Assembly (NCBI RefSeq): GCF_013410345.1
Contig: NZ_JACCFJ010000001.1
Coordinates: 2,269,001 to 2,333,000 of the forward strand
Direction of reading: 5' to 3'
DNA length: 64,000 bases
DNA from: Saccharopolyspora hordei
Lineage (GTDB): Bacteria > Actinomycetota > Actinomycetes > Mycobacteriales > Pseudonocardiaceae
The translations under genes were made by a program, and so were the position numbers. Positions 52,772 to 60,975 of the stretch are shown here, piece after piece. How positions within the stretch are numbered: position 1 is the first letter of the stretch; every line of letters begins with the position of its first letter. Below the pieces are notes generated by a model. That model was given only the letters and a program-made list of their open reading frames with translations, searched no databases and was not told the origin of the DNA.

Positions 52772-53974
52772 TCAGCGGTCCCGGGCCCCGATGCGGGCGG
52801 CGATGTCCTCGCCGATGAGCAGCGACGCCGTGGCCGCGGGGGAGGGGGCGTTGAGGACGTGCACCCAGTGCTCGTCCTCGACCACCAGGAAGTCGTCCAC
52901 CAGCGTGCCGTCCGGGGTGATCGCCTGCGCCCGGACCCCGGCTTCGGCGCGCAGCAGGTCGCGGCTGCGCAGGTCCGGCACCAACTGGCGGGCCGCCCGC
53001 ACGAACAGCGGCTTCAGCACCGAGCGCGCGATCTCCGCCGCCCCGGTGCGCCAGTACTCCTTCGCCAGCACCCGCAGCCCGGGGTCGCGCACCAGGCGCC
53101 GCAGGTGCTCGCCCGACCAGGTCGCCCAGTCGTAGCCCTCGCGGGCCAGCGCGGGCACCGCGTTCGGGCCGACGTGCAGGCTGCCGTCGACCATCCGCGT
53201 CAGGTGCACCCCGAGGAACGGGAACGCCGGGTCCGGCACCGGGTACACCAGCGCGTTGACCAGGTCCCGCCGGAAGGACGTGGTCTCGTAGTACTCGCCG
53301 CGGAACGGCAGGATCCGGGCGGGCGGGGTGGCGCCGGCGAGTTCGGCGACCACGTCGCTGTGCAGGCCGGCGCAGTTCACCGCGCGCCGGGTGCGGACCT
53401 CGCCGCGGTCGGTGGCCAGCACCAGCTCCGCGCCGTCGCGGTGCACGCCGACGAGCTCGGTGCTGGGACGCAGGTCGGCGCCGCGCTCGGCGAGCAGCTC
53501 GGCGAGCGTGCGGCACACCGCGGGGAAGTCGGTGATCCCGGCGTCGGGCACCAGCAGCGCCCGCAAGCCCCGCACGTTCGGCTCCCGCTCGCGCAGCCGC
53601 GCGCTGTCCAGCTCCTCGACCCGCACGCCGTTGGCGGTACCGCGGCGGGCGAGCTCGGCGAGCCGGGGCAGCTGGTCCTCGGCGGTGGCGACCACGACCT
53701 TCCCAGTGCGCTGCACGGGGATCCCGTGCTCGGCGCAGAACCGGTACATCGCCTCACCGCCGGCGCGCGCGAACCGCGCCTTGGCGCTGCCCGGCGCGTA
53801 GTACAGTCCACTGTGGATGACGCCGGAGTTGTGGCCGGTCTGGTGGGCGCCCCAGTGGCGCTCCTTGTCGAGCACGGCGATCCGGCACCGCGGGTCGGCC
53901 TGGCTGAGCGCGTGCGCGGTGGCCAGCCCGACGATGCCGCCGCCGATGATCGTCACGTCGTGGGTCGCGGTCAT
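52772..53974 (-). CDS. lhgO: L-2-hydroxyglutarate oxidase
   Basis: The 400-residue FAD enzyme has dinucleotide motif GGGIVGLATA at 12-21, HQTGHNSGVIHSGLYYAPGS, YRFCAEHGIPVQRTGK, and FLGVHLTRMVDGSLHVGPNA, all typical of LhgO/YgaF. It oxidises L-2-hydroxyglutarate to 2-oxoglutarate, feeding electrons to the membrane chain. ATG at 53974 follows GAGGATGG; upstream in-frame starts at 53983 and 54037 are less likely. Divergent from the peptidase gene. Confidence 0.92.
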   Translation of the reverse strand: MTATHDVTIIGGGIVGLATAHALSQADPRCRIAVLDKERHWGAHQTGHNSGVIHSGLYYAPGSAKARFARAGGEAMYRFCAEHGIPVQRTGKVVVATAEDQLPRLAELARRGTANGVRVEELDSARLREREPNVRGLRALLVPDAGITDFPAVCRTLAELLAERGADLRPSTELVGVHRDGAELVLATDRGEVRTRRAVNCAGLHSDVVAELAGATPPARILPFRGEYYETTSFRRDLVNALVYPVPDPAFPFLGVHLTRMVDGSLHVGPNAVPALAREGYDWATWSGEHLRRLVRDPGLRVLAKEYWRTGAAEIARSVLKPLFVRAARQLVPDLRSRDLLRAEAGVRAQAITPDGTLVDDFLVVEDEHWVHVLNAPSPAATASLLIGEDIAARIGARDR

Positions 53975-54102
53975 GTCCGCCATCCTCATCACCCGGCCAG
54001 CCGATTCCAACCCCCGCCGGACGGGCGAACGCGTCACAGCGCCCTCCCGTCGCTCGGTAGGTTCGAGGGCGTCCCCCGGCGCCGAGGAGGAAGAGGACCA
54101 CC

Positions 54103-54822
54103 GTGGAACTGCTGCTGCTGTCCAGCTCGACGAAGCACGGCACCGGCTTCCTGGAGCACGCGCTGCCCGCGGTGGCCGAGCTGCTGGCCGGCCGGGAGCG
54201 CCTGCTGTTCGTGCCGTTCGCCAAGCAGGACCACGACGCCTACGCCGCGACCGTGCAGGCCGCGGTCGAACCGCTGGGCATCACCGTCGAGGGCCTCCAC
54301 CGCGCCGCCGACCCGGTGGCCGCGGTCCGCGAGGCCCAGGCGGTGTTCGTCGGAGGCGGCAACACCTTCCGGCTGCTCGCCGCGCTGCACCGGCTCGGGA
54401 TCGTCGCGCCGCTGCGCGAGGCGGTGCGCGGCGGCACGCCCTACCTGGGCGCCAGCGCGGGCACCAACATGGCCTGTCCGACCCTGCGCACCAGCAACGA
54501 CATGCCGATCGTGCAGCCGCCGTCGTTCGAGGCGATCGGCCTGGTGCCGTTCCAGGTCAACCCGCACTACCTCGACCCCGACCCGGGCAGCACGCACATG
54601 GGCGAGACCCGCGAGCAGCGGATCGTCGAGTTCCTGGAGGACAACGACGTGCCGGTGCTGGGCATCCGGGAGGGCGGGTGGCTGCGCGTCCGCGGCGAGC
54701 ACGCCGAGCTCGGCGGCAGCGCCGGGGCGCGCCTGTTCGCCCGCGGCAGCGAACCCCGCGAGCTGCCGCCGGGGGCCGACGTCACGTTCCTGCTGCGCAC
54801 CGAGCCGCGCTTCGACGTCTGA
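54103..54822 (+). CDS. pepE: peptidase E (S51 family dipeptidase)
   Basis: The 239-residue cytosolic Asp-specific dipeptidase has the nucleophile Ser118 in GASAGTN, VFVGGGNTFRLL before it, and QVNPHYLDPDPGSTHMGETR containing the catalytic His. Length matches PepE. GTG at 54103 follows GAGGAGGAAGAGGA. Confidence 0.92.
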   Translation: MELLLLSSSTKHGTGFLEHALPAVAELLAGRERLLFVPFAKQDHDAYAATVQAAVEPLGITVEGLHRAADPVAAVREAQAVFVGGGNTFRLLAALHRLGIVAPLREAVRGGTPYLGASAGTNMACPTLRTSNDMPIVQPPSFEAIGLVPFQVNPHYLDPDPGSTHMGETREQRIVEFLEDNDVPVLGIREGGWLRVRGEHAELGGSAGARLFARGSEPRELPPGADVTFLLRTEPRFDV

Positions 54823-55029
54823 CGCCACGGATCCCTGGTCCCGCAGCAGGATTCGCGTAGCCGTTCGATCACCCTGTGCTATGGTGCAGGCATCCTGCCG
54901 AGGGTTGCGGGAGCGGGACGCCGCCAATCGGCGCTTCGCCCTGGGCCGGGTGGTGGAACCCTGCTGGGTTGCAGCGCGGACACACCCCTGCGGGTGCGCA
55001 CTGGGTCGGTTCGACGGTTGCGGAGCACT

Positions 55030-57096
55030 GTGGCGCGGACGAGCAGTTCCGGGAGCGAGTACAAGACGATCCGGGCCCGCCTGACGCGCGTCGGCCTGGT
55101 GCCGAGCATCATCCTGCTGGTGTTGTGGCTCGGGTTCTCGTCGTTGACGATCTACGACGGCTACTACGCCATGGCGGTCGCCAACGGGGTCCAGGAGGTG
55201 TCGCTCCCCGCCAGTGAGAGCTTGGTGGAGCTGCAGCAGGAACGCCGGCTCGAGCTGGAGCGGCTCAGCAGCCCCGGTGCCGACCCGGGCGCCGTGGCCG
55301 CGCAGCGGGCCCGCACCGACCGGGCGCTCGCGCGGACCCGGCCGAACTTCGACCGTCTGTCCGACTCGCCGGGCCCCATCGCCGACCAGGTCCGCAAGCT
55401 GGACTCGCTGCTGGACGAGCTGCCGGAGCGGCGAGCCGGGATGGACTCCGGCGCGGTGTCGCGGGACGAGGCCTTCGACTACTACAACGAGCTGCTGGAC
55501 TCCTGGGCCGACCTGTTCGACACGCAGGCGCGGATCGTCCCGGACGTGACGGTCAGCCACGCCGGGTTGGCCGGCAGCGAGGTGGTCCGCGCGGCGGACG
55601 AGATGTCGCAGGCCGCGTCGCTGGGCAGCGCGGCGCTGGCCAGCGGCCAGTTCGGCGACACCGACCACGTGGCGTTCGCGCACCTCGTCGGCTCGTACCA
55701 CGCGCGGCTCGACACGAACCTGGCCGCCATGGAGCCGAAGGGCGCGGCCAAGCTCCGCAAGCTCACCGCGAGCGAGGAGTGGCGCCGGCTGGCGGAGTAC
55801 GAGGACCAGCTCATCGAGCACCCGGGCGCGCCCGGGGTGGACCCGGCCGCGTGGCAGGAGGTCACCGCGGAGGTGTCCGAGTCCCTGGTCCAGGTCGCCG
55901 TGCAGCAGGCCCGCGAAGGCGTGGCGCTCGGCCTGGACACCGGTCACCAGCGGTTCCTCGAGGTGCTGGCGCTGAGCCTGGGCGGGCTGGTGGCCGTGGG
56001 CATCGGCATCGTGCTGGCGGCCCGCGCTGCCCGCAGCCTGGTGGACCGCACCCTGGTGTCCCGGCTGGCGAGCCTGCGCGACGACACGCTGCGGCTGGCC
56101 CACGAGCGGCTGCCGGACATCATGTCCCGGCTGGAGCGCGGTGAGCAGGTCGACGTGGAGGCCGAGCTCGCGCCGCTGGACTACGGCATCGACGAGATCG
56201 GCCAGGTCGCCGACGCGTTCAACACCGCGCACCACACCGCGGTCGCGGCCGCGGTGCAGGAGAACCACGCCAAGGCGGGGTTCAACAAGGTCTTCCTCGG
56301 CATCGCGCACCGCAACCAGGGCCTGGTCCACCGGCAGCTGAAGGTGCTCGACCGGATGGAGCGCAGCGAGGAGCACCCGGAGCGGCTGGCGAGCCTGTTC
56401 GAGCTCGACCACCTGGCCACCCGCGCTCGCCGCAACGCCGAGAACCTGGTGGTGCTGGCCGGGGTGCAGCCGGGCCGGAAGTGGCGCAAGCCGGTGCGGC
56501 TGGCCGACGTGGTGCGCTCGGCGGTCGCCGAGACCGAGCACTTCGACCGCATCCGGGTGCACCGGACGCCGGACCTGTCGGTGGTCGGTGCCGCGGTGGG
56601 CGACGTGGTCCACCTGCTGGCCGAGCTGATGGACAACGCCACCTCGTTCTCCGCGCCGGACTCGCAGGTGCACGTCTACTGCGGCGACACCCCGCGCGGC
56701 GTGCTGCTGCGGATCGAGGACCAGGGCATGGGCATGCGCCCGGCCGAGCGCGACGAGGCCAACGTGCTGCTGGCCAGCAAGCCGAAGTTCGAGGACATCA
56801 CGCTGCGCGGCGACTCCCGCCTCGGCCTGTTCGTGGTGGCCGTGCTGGCGTCCCGCCGCGGCATCAAGGTCGAGCTGCGGGAGGGGGCGTCGGGGGAGGG
56901 CACCGTGGCGCTGGTCCGGCTGCCCACCAACCTCGTGGCGCACGAGCGGTTGTTCGCGGACCGCTCCGAGGACCCGGACCTGCTGCGGCTGCCGTCGACG
57001 AGCTCCGCGTCCAGCACGTCCGGGTCCGGTGCCGACCAGACCAGCTCGATCCAGCGGAGGTGGCGGCGAGCGCGGGGCGTCGACCGCGCCGACTGA
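55030..57096 (+). CDS. CvnA-like sensor histidine kinase with NIT domain
   Basis: The 688-residue membrane kinase has one membrane segment (about residues 22-41), an extracellular NIT-type helical domain (about 45-300), a second segment (about 308-333), a HAMP-like linker, a helix FLGIAHRNQGLVHRQL, and a GHKL ATPase domain with N-box ELMDNATSFSAP (about 531) and EDQGMGM. This is the layout of CvnA in actinobacterial conservons, normally followed by roadblock (cvnB), DUF742 (cvnC) and GTPase (cvnD) genes; none follows here. GTG at 55030 is chosen for GGAG four bases upstream; GTG at 54994 is the alternative. A -10-like TATGGT lies at about 54887. Confidence 0.85.
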   Translation: MARTSSSGSEYKTIRARLTRVGLVPSIILLVLWLGFSSLTIYDGYYAMAVANGVQEVSLPASESLVELQQERRLELERLSSPGADPGAVAAQRARTDRALARTRPNFDRLSDSPGPIADQVRKLDSLLDELPERRAGMDSGAVSRDEAFDYYNELLDSWADLFDTQARIVPDVTVSHAGLAGSEVVRAADEMSQAASLGSAALASGQFGDTDHVAFAHLVGSYHARLDTNLAAMEPKGAAKLRKLTASEEWRRLAEYEDQLIEHPGAPGVDPAAWQEVTAEVSESLVQVAVQQAREGVALGLDTGHQRFLEVLALSLGGLVAVGIGIVLAARAARSLVDRTLVSRLASLRDDTLRLAHERLPDIMSRLERGEQVDVEAELAPLDYGIDEIGQVADAFNTAHHTAVAAAVQENHAKAGFNKVFLGIAHRNQGLVHRQLKVLDRMERSEEHPERLASLFELDHLATRARRNAENLVVLAGVQPGRKWRKPVRLADVVRSAVAETEHFDRIRVHRTPDLSVVGAAVGDVVHLLAELMDNATSFSAPDSQVHVYCGDTPRGVLLRIEDQGMGMRPAERDEANVLLASKPKFEDITLRGDSRLGLFVVAVLASRRGIKVELREGASGEGTVALVRLPTNLVAHERLFADRSEDPDLLRLPSTSSASSTSGSGADQTSSIQRRWRRARGVDRAD

Positions 57097-57110
57097 GCCT
57101 CCACGGTGGA

Positions 57111-57743
57111 CTACGGAGTCAGCGCTGCGATCGCCCGTCTCAGGACGTCCTGCTCGTCGTCAGGCAGCCGGCGCGCGGCGTGCAGCATGTGCAGGGCGGT
57201 CCGCAACCGCGTGCGGTCGTCCTCGGTGCCGAGGTCACCGAGGCGCGCGGGCAGGACCACGGCGAGCGCCGTGAGGTCGCGGCGGTCGCAGAACCGCGCG
57301 ATGAGTTCGTCGAGCAGGTCGTCGGCCGGGGTGTCGTGCTGAAGCCCTTCGGCGATGGCGTACCGGGTCCAGTCCGCGTACGGGCCCGGTGGGACGTCGG
57401 CAGCGGCAGCGGCGGCCCGGATGACGTGCTCGTGTGCTCGCTCGAGCTGGCCCAGGTCCCGGTAGCACCTGGCCAGGTTCAGGTGCAGCGAGGCGAAGAA
57501 GCCGCTCACCCGCTCGTCGGCGACCCGCTCCGCGCGGGCCAGGCTCTCCCGGTTCCAGTGCAGCGCGTCCTCCGGTGATGGCTGGTGCCGGGCGAGGTGG
57601 TGGGCGGCGATGGCGGCCTCGTAGTCGTCGGTGGCACGCTCCCAGGCGCGCTGGAAGTGCTCGCGCGCGTCGTCGTCCCGGCCTTCGGCCTCGGCCTGCA
57701 CGCCCAGCGCGCACAGTCGCACGACGGGGTTCTCGGTATCCAC
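57111..57743 (-). CDS. TPR-like helical protein, function unknown
   Basis: The 210-residue soluble protein is made of paired helices (AEGRDDDAREHFQRAWERA; EAAIAAHHLARH; HWNRESLARAERVA; SLHLNLARCYRDLGQLERAH) resembling tetratricopeptide repeats. It probably acts in protein binding. GTG at 57743 follows AAAGGAG. It lies just downstream of the MerR-clamp gene on the same strand (22-base gap), so the two may be co-transcribed. Confidence 0.75.
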   Translation of the reverse strand: MDTENPVVRLCALGVQAEAEGRDDDAREHFQRAWERATDDYEAAIAAHHLARHQPSPEDALHWNRESLARAERVADERVSGFFASLHLNLARCYRDLGQLERAHEHVIRAAAAAADVPPGPYADWTRYAIAEGLQHDTPADDLLDELIARFCDRRDLTALAVVLPARLGDLGTEDDRTRLRTALHMLHAARRLPDDEQDVLRRAIAALTP

Positions 57744-57765
57744 TGTGGAAACTCCTTTCGTGCGG

Positions 57766-58815
57766 TCAGGCGCCGGGGCGCACCGGCATGACGAGCGTGG
57801 TGAAGCTGCCCTGGTCGGCGGAGCGCACCACGACGGGCAGGTCCGGTGCGGCGACCTCCAGCAGCACGTCGGGACCGACGCCGGCCTCCAGCGCCGGGAC
57901 GAGCACCGTCGGCCTGACGGAGACGGTCAACTCAGCTCCACTGTGGACTGCGGGCAGCCGGGACTCGGCGCCGCCGCGGTCGGTGACCACCAGCTGGTCC
58001 CCGGCGGTGCGCAGCGCGACCGGGCCTTCGGTGTCGAGCAGCGCGGTGCGCAACGCGCTGCGGTCGGTGACGACCCGGTTCTGCGGGCTCGGCAGGTCGT
58101 CCAGGATCAGCCGGTAGTCGGGGAAGGTCTCCTCCGAGGTCGTCAGGGGCCGCGTCTGGTCGTCGCTGCGCAGCCGTGCCCCGCTGTCGTCGACCTCGAT
58201 CTCGACCTCGGCGAGCGGCAGCGCCCACGAGGCGGCGTCGGTGAGCTCGGCGGCGTCGACCGCCAGGCGGGTCGCGCCGCCCTCGGCGGACACCGGTCGC
58301 AGCGTCCGGACCGCCAGCCGGTAGCGGTCGGTGGCCACCAGCCGCACCTCGTGGTCGTCGAGCTCGACGAGGACGCACCCCAGCACGGGGTACTTCCGCT
58401 GGACGGTGGGCGCCGCGATCGACGGCGCGACCTGCCGCACGGCGCTGGCCAGTTCCGCCCCGCCGACACGGACGCGCTGGCCGCCGGGCAGGGACCGCAG
58501 CACCTCCGCGATCGCGGACCGGGTGGCCGCTGCCGCGTCCTGCGCCCGCCGGGCGTGGGCGGTGAGCACGGCACGCGCCTGTTCGGCGGGCCCGTCGAGC
58601 ACCACGCCGACCTCGGCCAGCGGCACCCCGGCCGTTCGCAGCCGCCGCAGCAGGACCGCGCGCGACACCTGGGTGGGGGAGTAGTAGCGGTACCCGGTCG
58701 CCTCGTCGACGTGCGCGGGCGGCAGCACGCCGCAGTCGTCGTAGAACCGCAGCGCGCTCGGCGTCAACCCGGTCTGCCGCGCGAAGGAACCGATGCTCAG
58801 CGAGGTGTCGTCCAT
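57766..58815 (-). CDS. MerR-family regulator fused to a sliding-clamp (DnaN)-like domain
   Basis: The 349-residue protein begins with a MerR winged helix (SIGSFARQTGLTPSALRFYD; EATGYRYYSPTQVSRAVLLR; LRTAGVPLAEV; residues 1-75) and a dimer helix (to about 120). The remaining 225 residues resemble domains of the bacterial replication clamp: YPVLGCVLVEL, VRLVATDRYRLAVRTL, FPDYRLIL, LVVTDRGG. MerR-clamp fusions are recorded in actinobacteria but their ligand and role are unclear. The gene has a model MerR promoter (58829-58851) with a 19-base spacer and would be read as a leaderless message from ATG 58815. Confidence 0.85.
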   Translation of the reverse strand: MDDTSLSIGSFARQTGLTPSALRFYDDCGVLPPAHVDEATGYRYYSPTQVSRAVLLRRLRTAGVPLAEVGVVLDGPAEQARAVLTAHARRAQDAAAATRSAIAEVLRSLPGGQRVRVGGAELASAVRQVAPSIAAPTVQRKYPVLGCVLVELDDHEVRLVATDRYRLAVRTLRPVSAEGGATRLAVDAAELTDAASWALPLAEVEIEVDDSGARLRSDDQTRPLTTSEETFPDYRLILDDLPSPQNRVVTDRSALRTALLDTEGPVALRTAGDQLVVTDRGGAESRLPAVHSGAELTVSVRPTVLVPALEAGVGPDVLLEVAAPDLPVVVRSADQGSFTTLVMPVRPGA

Positions 58816-58828
58816 GGGCAGGATCCTG

Positions 58829-58851
58829 GACCTTCGAGCAGCTCGAAGGTC
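58829..58851 (-). promoter_or_regulatory. MerR-type promoter operator
   Basis: GACCTTCGAG and CTCGAAGGTC are perfect 10-base arms around CAG. On the minus strand TTGACC is followed by exactly 19 bases and then CAGGAT, with the ATG seven bases further on. The over-long spacer filled by the dyad is the hallmark of MerR-activated promoters, so the regulator should control itself, and possibly the divergent ArsR-GNAT gene. Confidence 0.8.
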
Positions 58852-58890
58852 AAACGCCGCCGGCCGGGGTGCCTGGTGCACACTGGGCGG

Positions 58891-59691
58891 GTGCGCGCCG
58901 ACCCGATCCCGCTCCCCGAGGACGTGGCGGTGGACTGCGCCGAGCGGTACGCCTGCCTGGCCGACCCGGTGCGGGTGCGGCTGCTGCACGCGGTGGCCGC
59001 CGGACCGGCCACCGTCGACGAGCTGGCCGAGCTTGTGGGCGTCAGCCAGGACACCTGCGCCCACCACGTCCGCACGCTGGCCGACAACGGGTTCGTCGAG
59101 GTGGATGCGGCCGTCGTGACCGGTACCGCTCGCCGCGCCGGGCTGCCGCACCCGGCGGAGACCGTCCTGGGGCTGCTGGCCGTTCCGGACCGTTCGGACG
59201 ACGTGCCCGGTGACGTCGTGGTGCGCGCCCTGCGGGAGGAGGACTGGCCCGCGGTGCGCCGCACCTACGGTGAGGGCATCGCCACCGGCAACGCCACGTT
59301 CGAGACCGAGGTGCCGCCCCGCGAGGTCCTGGAGGCCACGTGGCTCGCGGACCACCGCTGGGTCGCCGAGGTCGACGGCGCGGTCGCCGGGTGGGCGGCC
59401 GCGACCCCGGTCTCGGCGCGCGAGTGCTACGCCGGTGTCGTCGAGACCTCGCTCTACGTCGGCGCGGACGTCCGCGGCCGGGGTGTGGGGAAGGCCCTGC
59501 TGCGCCGGCAGGTCGCGGCCGCCGACGCCGGTGGCCTGTGGACGCTGCAGACCTCGATCTTCCCGGAGAACCGGGCCAGCCTGCTGCTGCACCGCGCCGC
59601 GGGGTTCCGCGTGGTCGGCGTCCGCGAGCGCATCGGCCGGCACCACGGGGCGTGGCGGGACACCGTCCTGCTGGAGCGCCGCCGCCCCTGA
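58891..59691 (+). CDS. ArsR-type helix-turn-helix fused to GNAT (ArsN/PAT-like) acetyltransferase
   Basis: The 266-residue protein joins an ArsR-like winged helix (residues 1-105: ACLADPVRVRLLHAVAAGP; VDELAELVGVSQDTCAHHVR) to a GNAT domain (about 108-266: VVRALREEDWPAVRRTYGEG; NATFETEVPPREVL; VYVGADVRGRGVGKALL-type acetyl-CoA loop; GFRVVGVRERIGRHHGAWRD). The acetyltransferase resembles phosphinothricin/arsinothricin N-acetyltransferases (PAT, ArsN). Cys at about 16, 22 and 56 could bind As(III), similar to the three-Cys site of corynebacterial ArsR. GTG at 58891 is used; GTG 58876 is possible. Confidence 0.82.
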   Translation: MRADPIPLPEDVAVDCAERYACLADPVRVRLLHAVAAGPATVDELAELVGVSQDTCAHHVRTLADNGFVEVDAAVVTGTARRAGLPHPAETVLGLLAVPDRSDDVPGDVVVRALREEDWPAVRRTYGEGIATGNATFETEVPPREVLEATWLADHRWVAEVDGAVAGWAAATPVSARECYAGVVETSLYVGADVRGRGVGKALLRRQVAAADAGGLWTLQTSIFPENRASLLLHRAAGFRVVGVRERIGRHHGAWRDTVLLERRRP

Positions 59692-59740
59692 TCTGTCCGA
59701 AGTGGACCCCAGCGCGGGAGTGATCTGCGCCGGGATCACC

Positions 59741-59769
59741 TTGACACCCCGCCCGCGCGCTGGAACCGT
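59741..59769 (+). promoter_or_regulatory. promoter upstream of the cobalamin riboswitch
   Basis: TTGACA (59741-59746) is a perfect -35 hexamer; 17 bases later lies AACCGT, a weak -10. The riboswitch begins a few bases downstream. Confidence 0.5.
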
Positions 59770-59779
59770 CGATCAGGAG

Positions 59780-59936
59780 TCCACGCGACGGTGCGCAGGA
59801 AGCCGGTGAGAGTCCGGCACGGTCCCGCCACTGTGAACGGGGAGTCGCTCGTCACCCGCGCCACTGCCGCTCTGCGGTGGGAAGGCAGGCGAGCGGCGTC
59901 GATCCGTGAGTCAGGAGACTGACGCCGTCGTGCCGA
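59780..59936 (+). ncRNA. cobalamin (B12) riboswitch
   Basis: The conserved core is clear: GGAAGCCGGTGAGAGTCCGG (59798-59817), then CACGGTCCCGCCACTGTGAA, and the B12 box GTGAGTCAGGAGACTGACGC (59906-59925). ACGCGACGG near the 5' end pairs with CCGTCGTGC at the 3' end to close P1. Adenosylcobalamin-type riboswitches usually lower expression of downstream genes when B12 is plentiful. A leader ORF and a three-gene operon follow. Confidence 0.93.
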
Positions 59937-59975
59937 ACCGCACGGGGTCGCGGAGCCCCGGAGGAGGTCATCGAC

Positions 59976-60047
59976 GTGCCGCAGCGCGTTCCACTGCAGC
60001 CCGGCGGCCCGACGCCGCCCAGCACTGCGCAGCGCTCCACACCCTGA
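59976..60047 (+). CDS. 23-residue leader ORF after the riboswitch
   Basis: GTG at 59976 lies seven bases after a strong GGAGGAGG and opens a 23-codon frame (starting VPQRVPLQPGGPTPP) that ends at TGA 60045-60047. A hairpin-capable GGGGTC/GAGCCCC segment (59944-59959) lies between the riboswitch and this site. The site is the first after the aptamer, so the peptide or its translation may be part of the control mechanism; it could also be accidental. No family is recognised. Confidence 0.4.
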   Translation: MPQRVPLQPGGPTPPSTAQRSTP

Positions 60048-60132
60048 CGCCAGGGAACCAGGTCTGAGCCAACCAGCCCCTCGGTCGGTGCGGGTCCGCC
60101 GCGCCGACCGCTGACCCGTGTGGAGACCTCGC

Positions 60133-60975
60133 GTGCTTCCAGCCCCACTCCCCACGGCCCGGACCTCGCACTCGGCCCTGCGCGCAGTGGTCGAGCGGGT
60201 CCGCGCCACCGACCCGTCCCTGCCCGACGTGCGGGCCTCGGTCGTCTTCCTCACCGTCCAGGGTGCGCACCACGTCGGCCGGGGCTCCGGCTACGCCAAC
60301 ACCGTGCTCAGCGTGCGCATCGGCGGCGCGGTCGGCTCCTGCGCGGTGGAACCCGGCCAGGTCGATCCCGGTGCCGTGCACGACCTGGTCGGCCGCAGCG
60401 TCGCCGACCTGCTGGAGCACGAGGACCCGGCGGTCCGGGTCGCCGCGCTCGACGCCCACCTGGCCGACCGCGTCCCGCACGCCCAGCACCCGGCCGCCCG
60501 GACGGTGCGGATCCCGGCCGGGACCTCGCTGGAGAAGTCGATGGCCCGCGCCCGCGCCGTCGCCGAGCTCGTCCCGGTCGCCGACGGCGGCACCGTCGCG
60601 GTGATCGGCGTGGTGAACTCGCTGCTCGCCGCCCTGCGCGAGCGCGGCGCCCACCCCGTCCCGTGCGACCTCAAGGGCGGGCGCACCGAGTGGGGCGAGG
60701 AGGTGCTGCGCGACCACCGGGCCGCGATCGCCGGTGCCCAGGCGGTGCTGGCGTCCGGCATGGTGCTCGGCAACGGCACGTTCGACGAGATCGCCGCGCT
60801 GTGCGCCGAGCGCGGGCTGCCGCTGGTGCTGTTCGCGCAGACCGGTGCCGCCGTGCTCCGGGAGATGCTCGGCGCGCAGGTCCACGCGCTGTCCGCCGAG
60901 CCCTACCCGTTCTTCTGGCTGAGCGGGGAGAGCACGGACATCCACCACTACAGCGCGGCGGGTGAGCTGCCGTGA
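60133..60975 (+). CDS. DUF364/DUF4213-type Rossmann protein (putative heavy-metal chelation family)
   Basis: The 280-residue protein has an N-terminal DUF4213-like part (VQGAHHVGRGSGYANTVLSV, IGGAVGSCAVEPG) and a C-terminal Rossmann-like DUF364 domain (VAVIGVVNSLLAALRERGAH, GMVLGNGTFDEIAALCAERG, FAQTGAAVLREML). Pfam describes these domains as putative heavy-metal chelation; no reaction is proved. It is the first structural gene after the cobalamin riboswitch and overlaps the PLP-enzyme start (GTGA). GTG at 60133 is preferred because GGAG lies seven bases before it; GTG 60118 is in frame. Confidence 0.82.
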   Translation: MLPAPLPTARTSHSALRAVVERVRATDPSLPDVRASVVFLTVQGAHHVGRGSGYANTVLSVRIGGAVGSCAVEPGQVDPGAVHDLVGRSVADLLEHEDPAVRVAALDAHLADRVPHAQHPAARTVRIPAGTSLEKSMARARAVAELVPVADGGTVAVIGVVNSLLAALRERGAHPVPCDLKGGRTEWGEEVLRDHRAAIAGAQAVLASGMVLGNGTFDEIAALCAERGLPLVLFAQTGAAVLREMLGAQVHALSAEPYPFFWLSGESTDIHHYSAAGELP

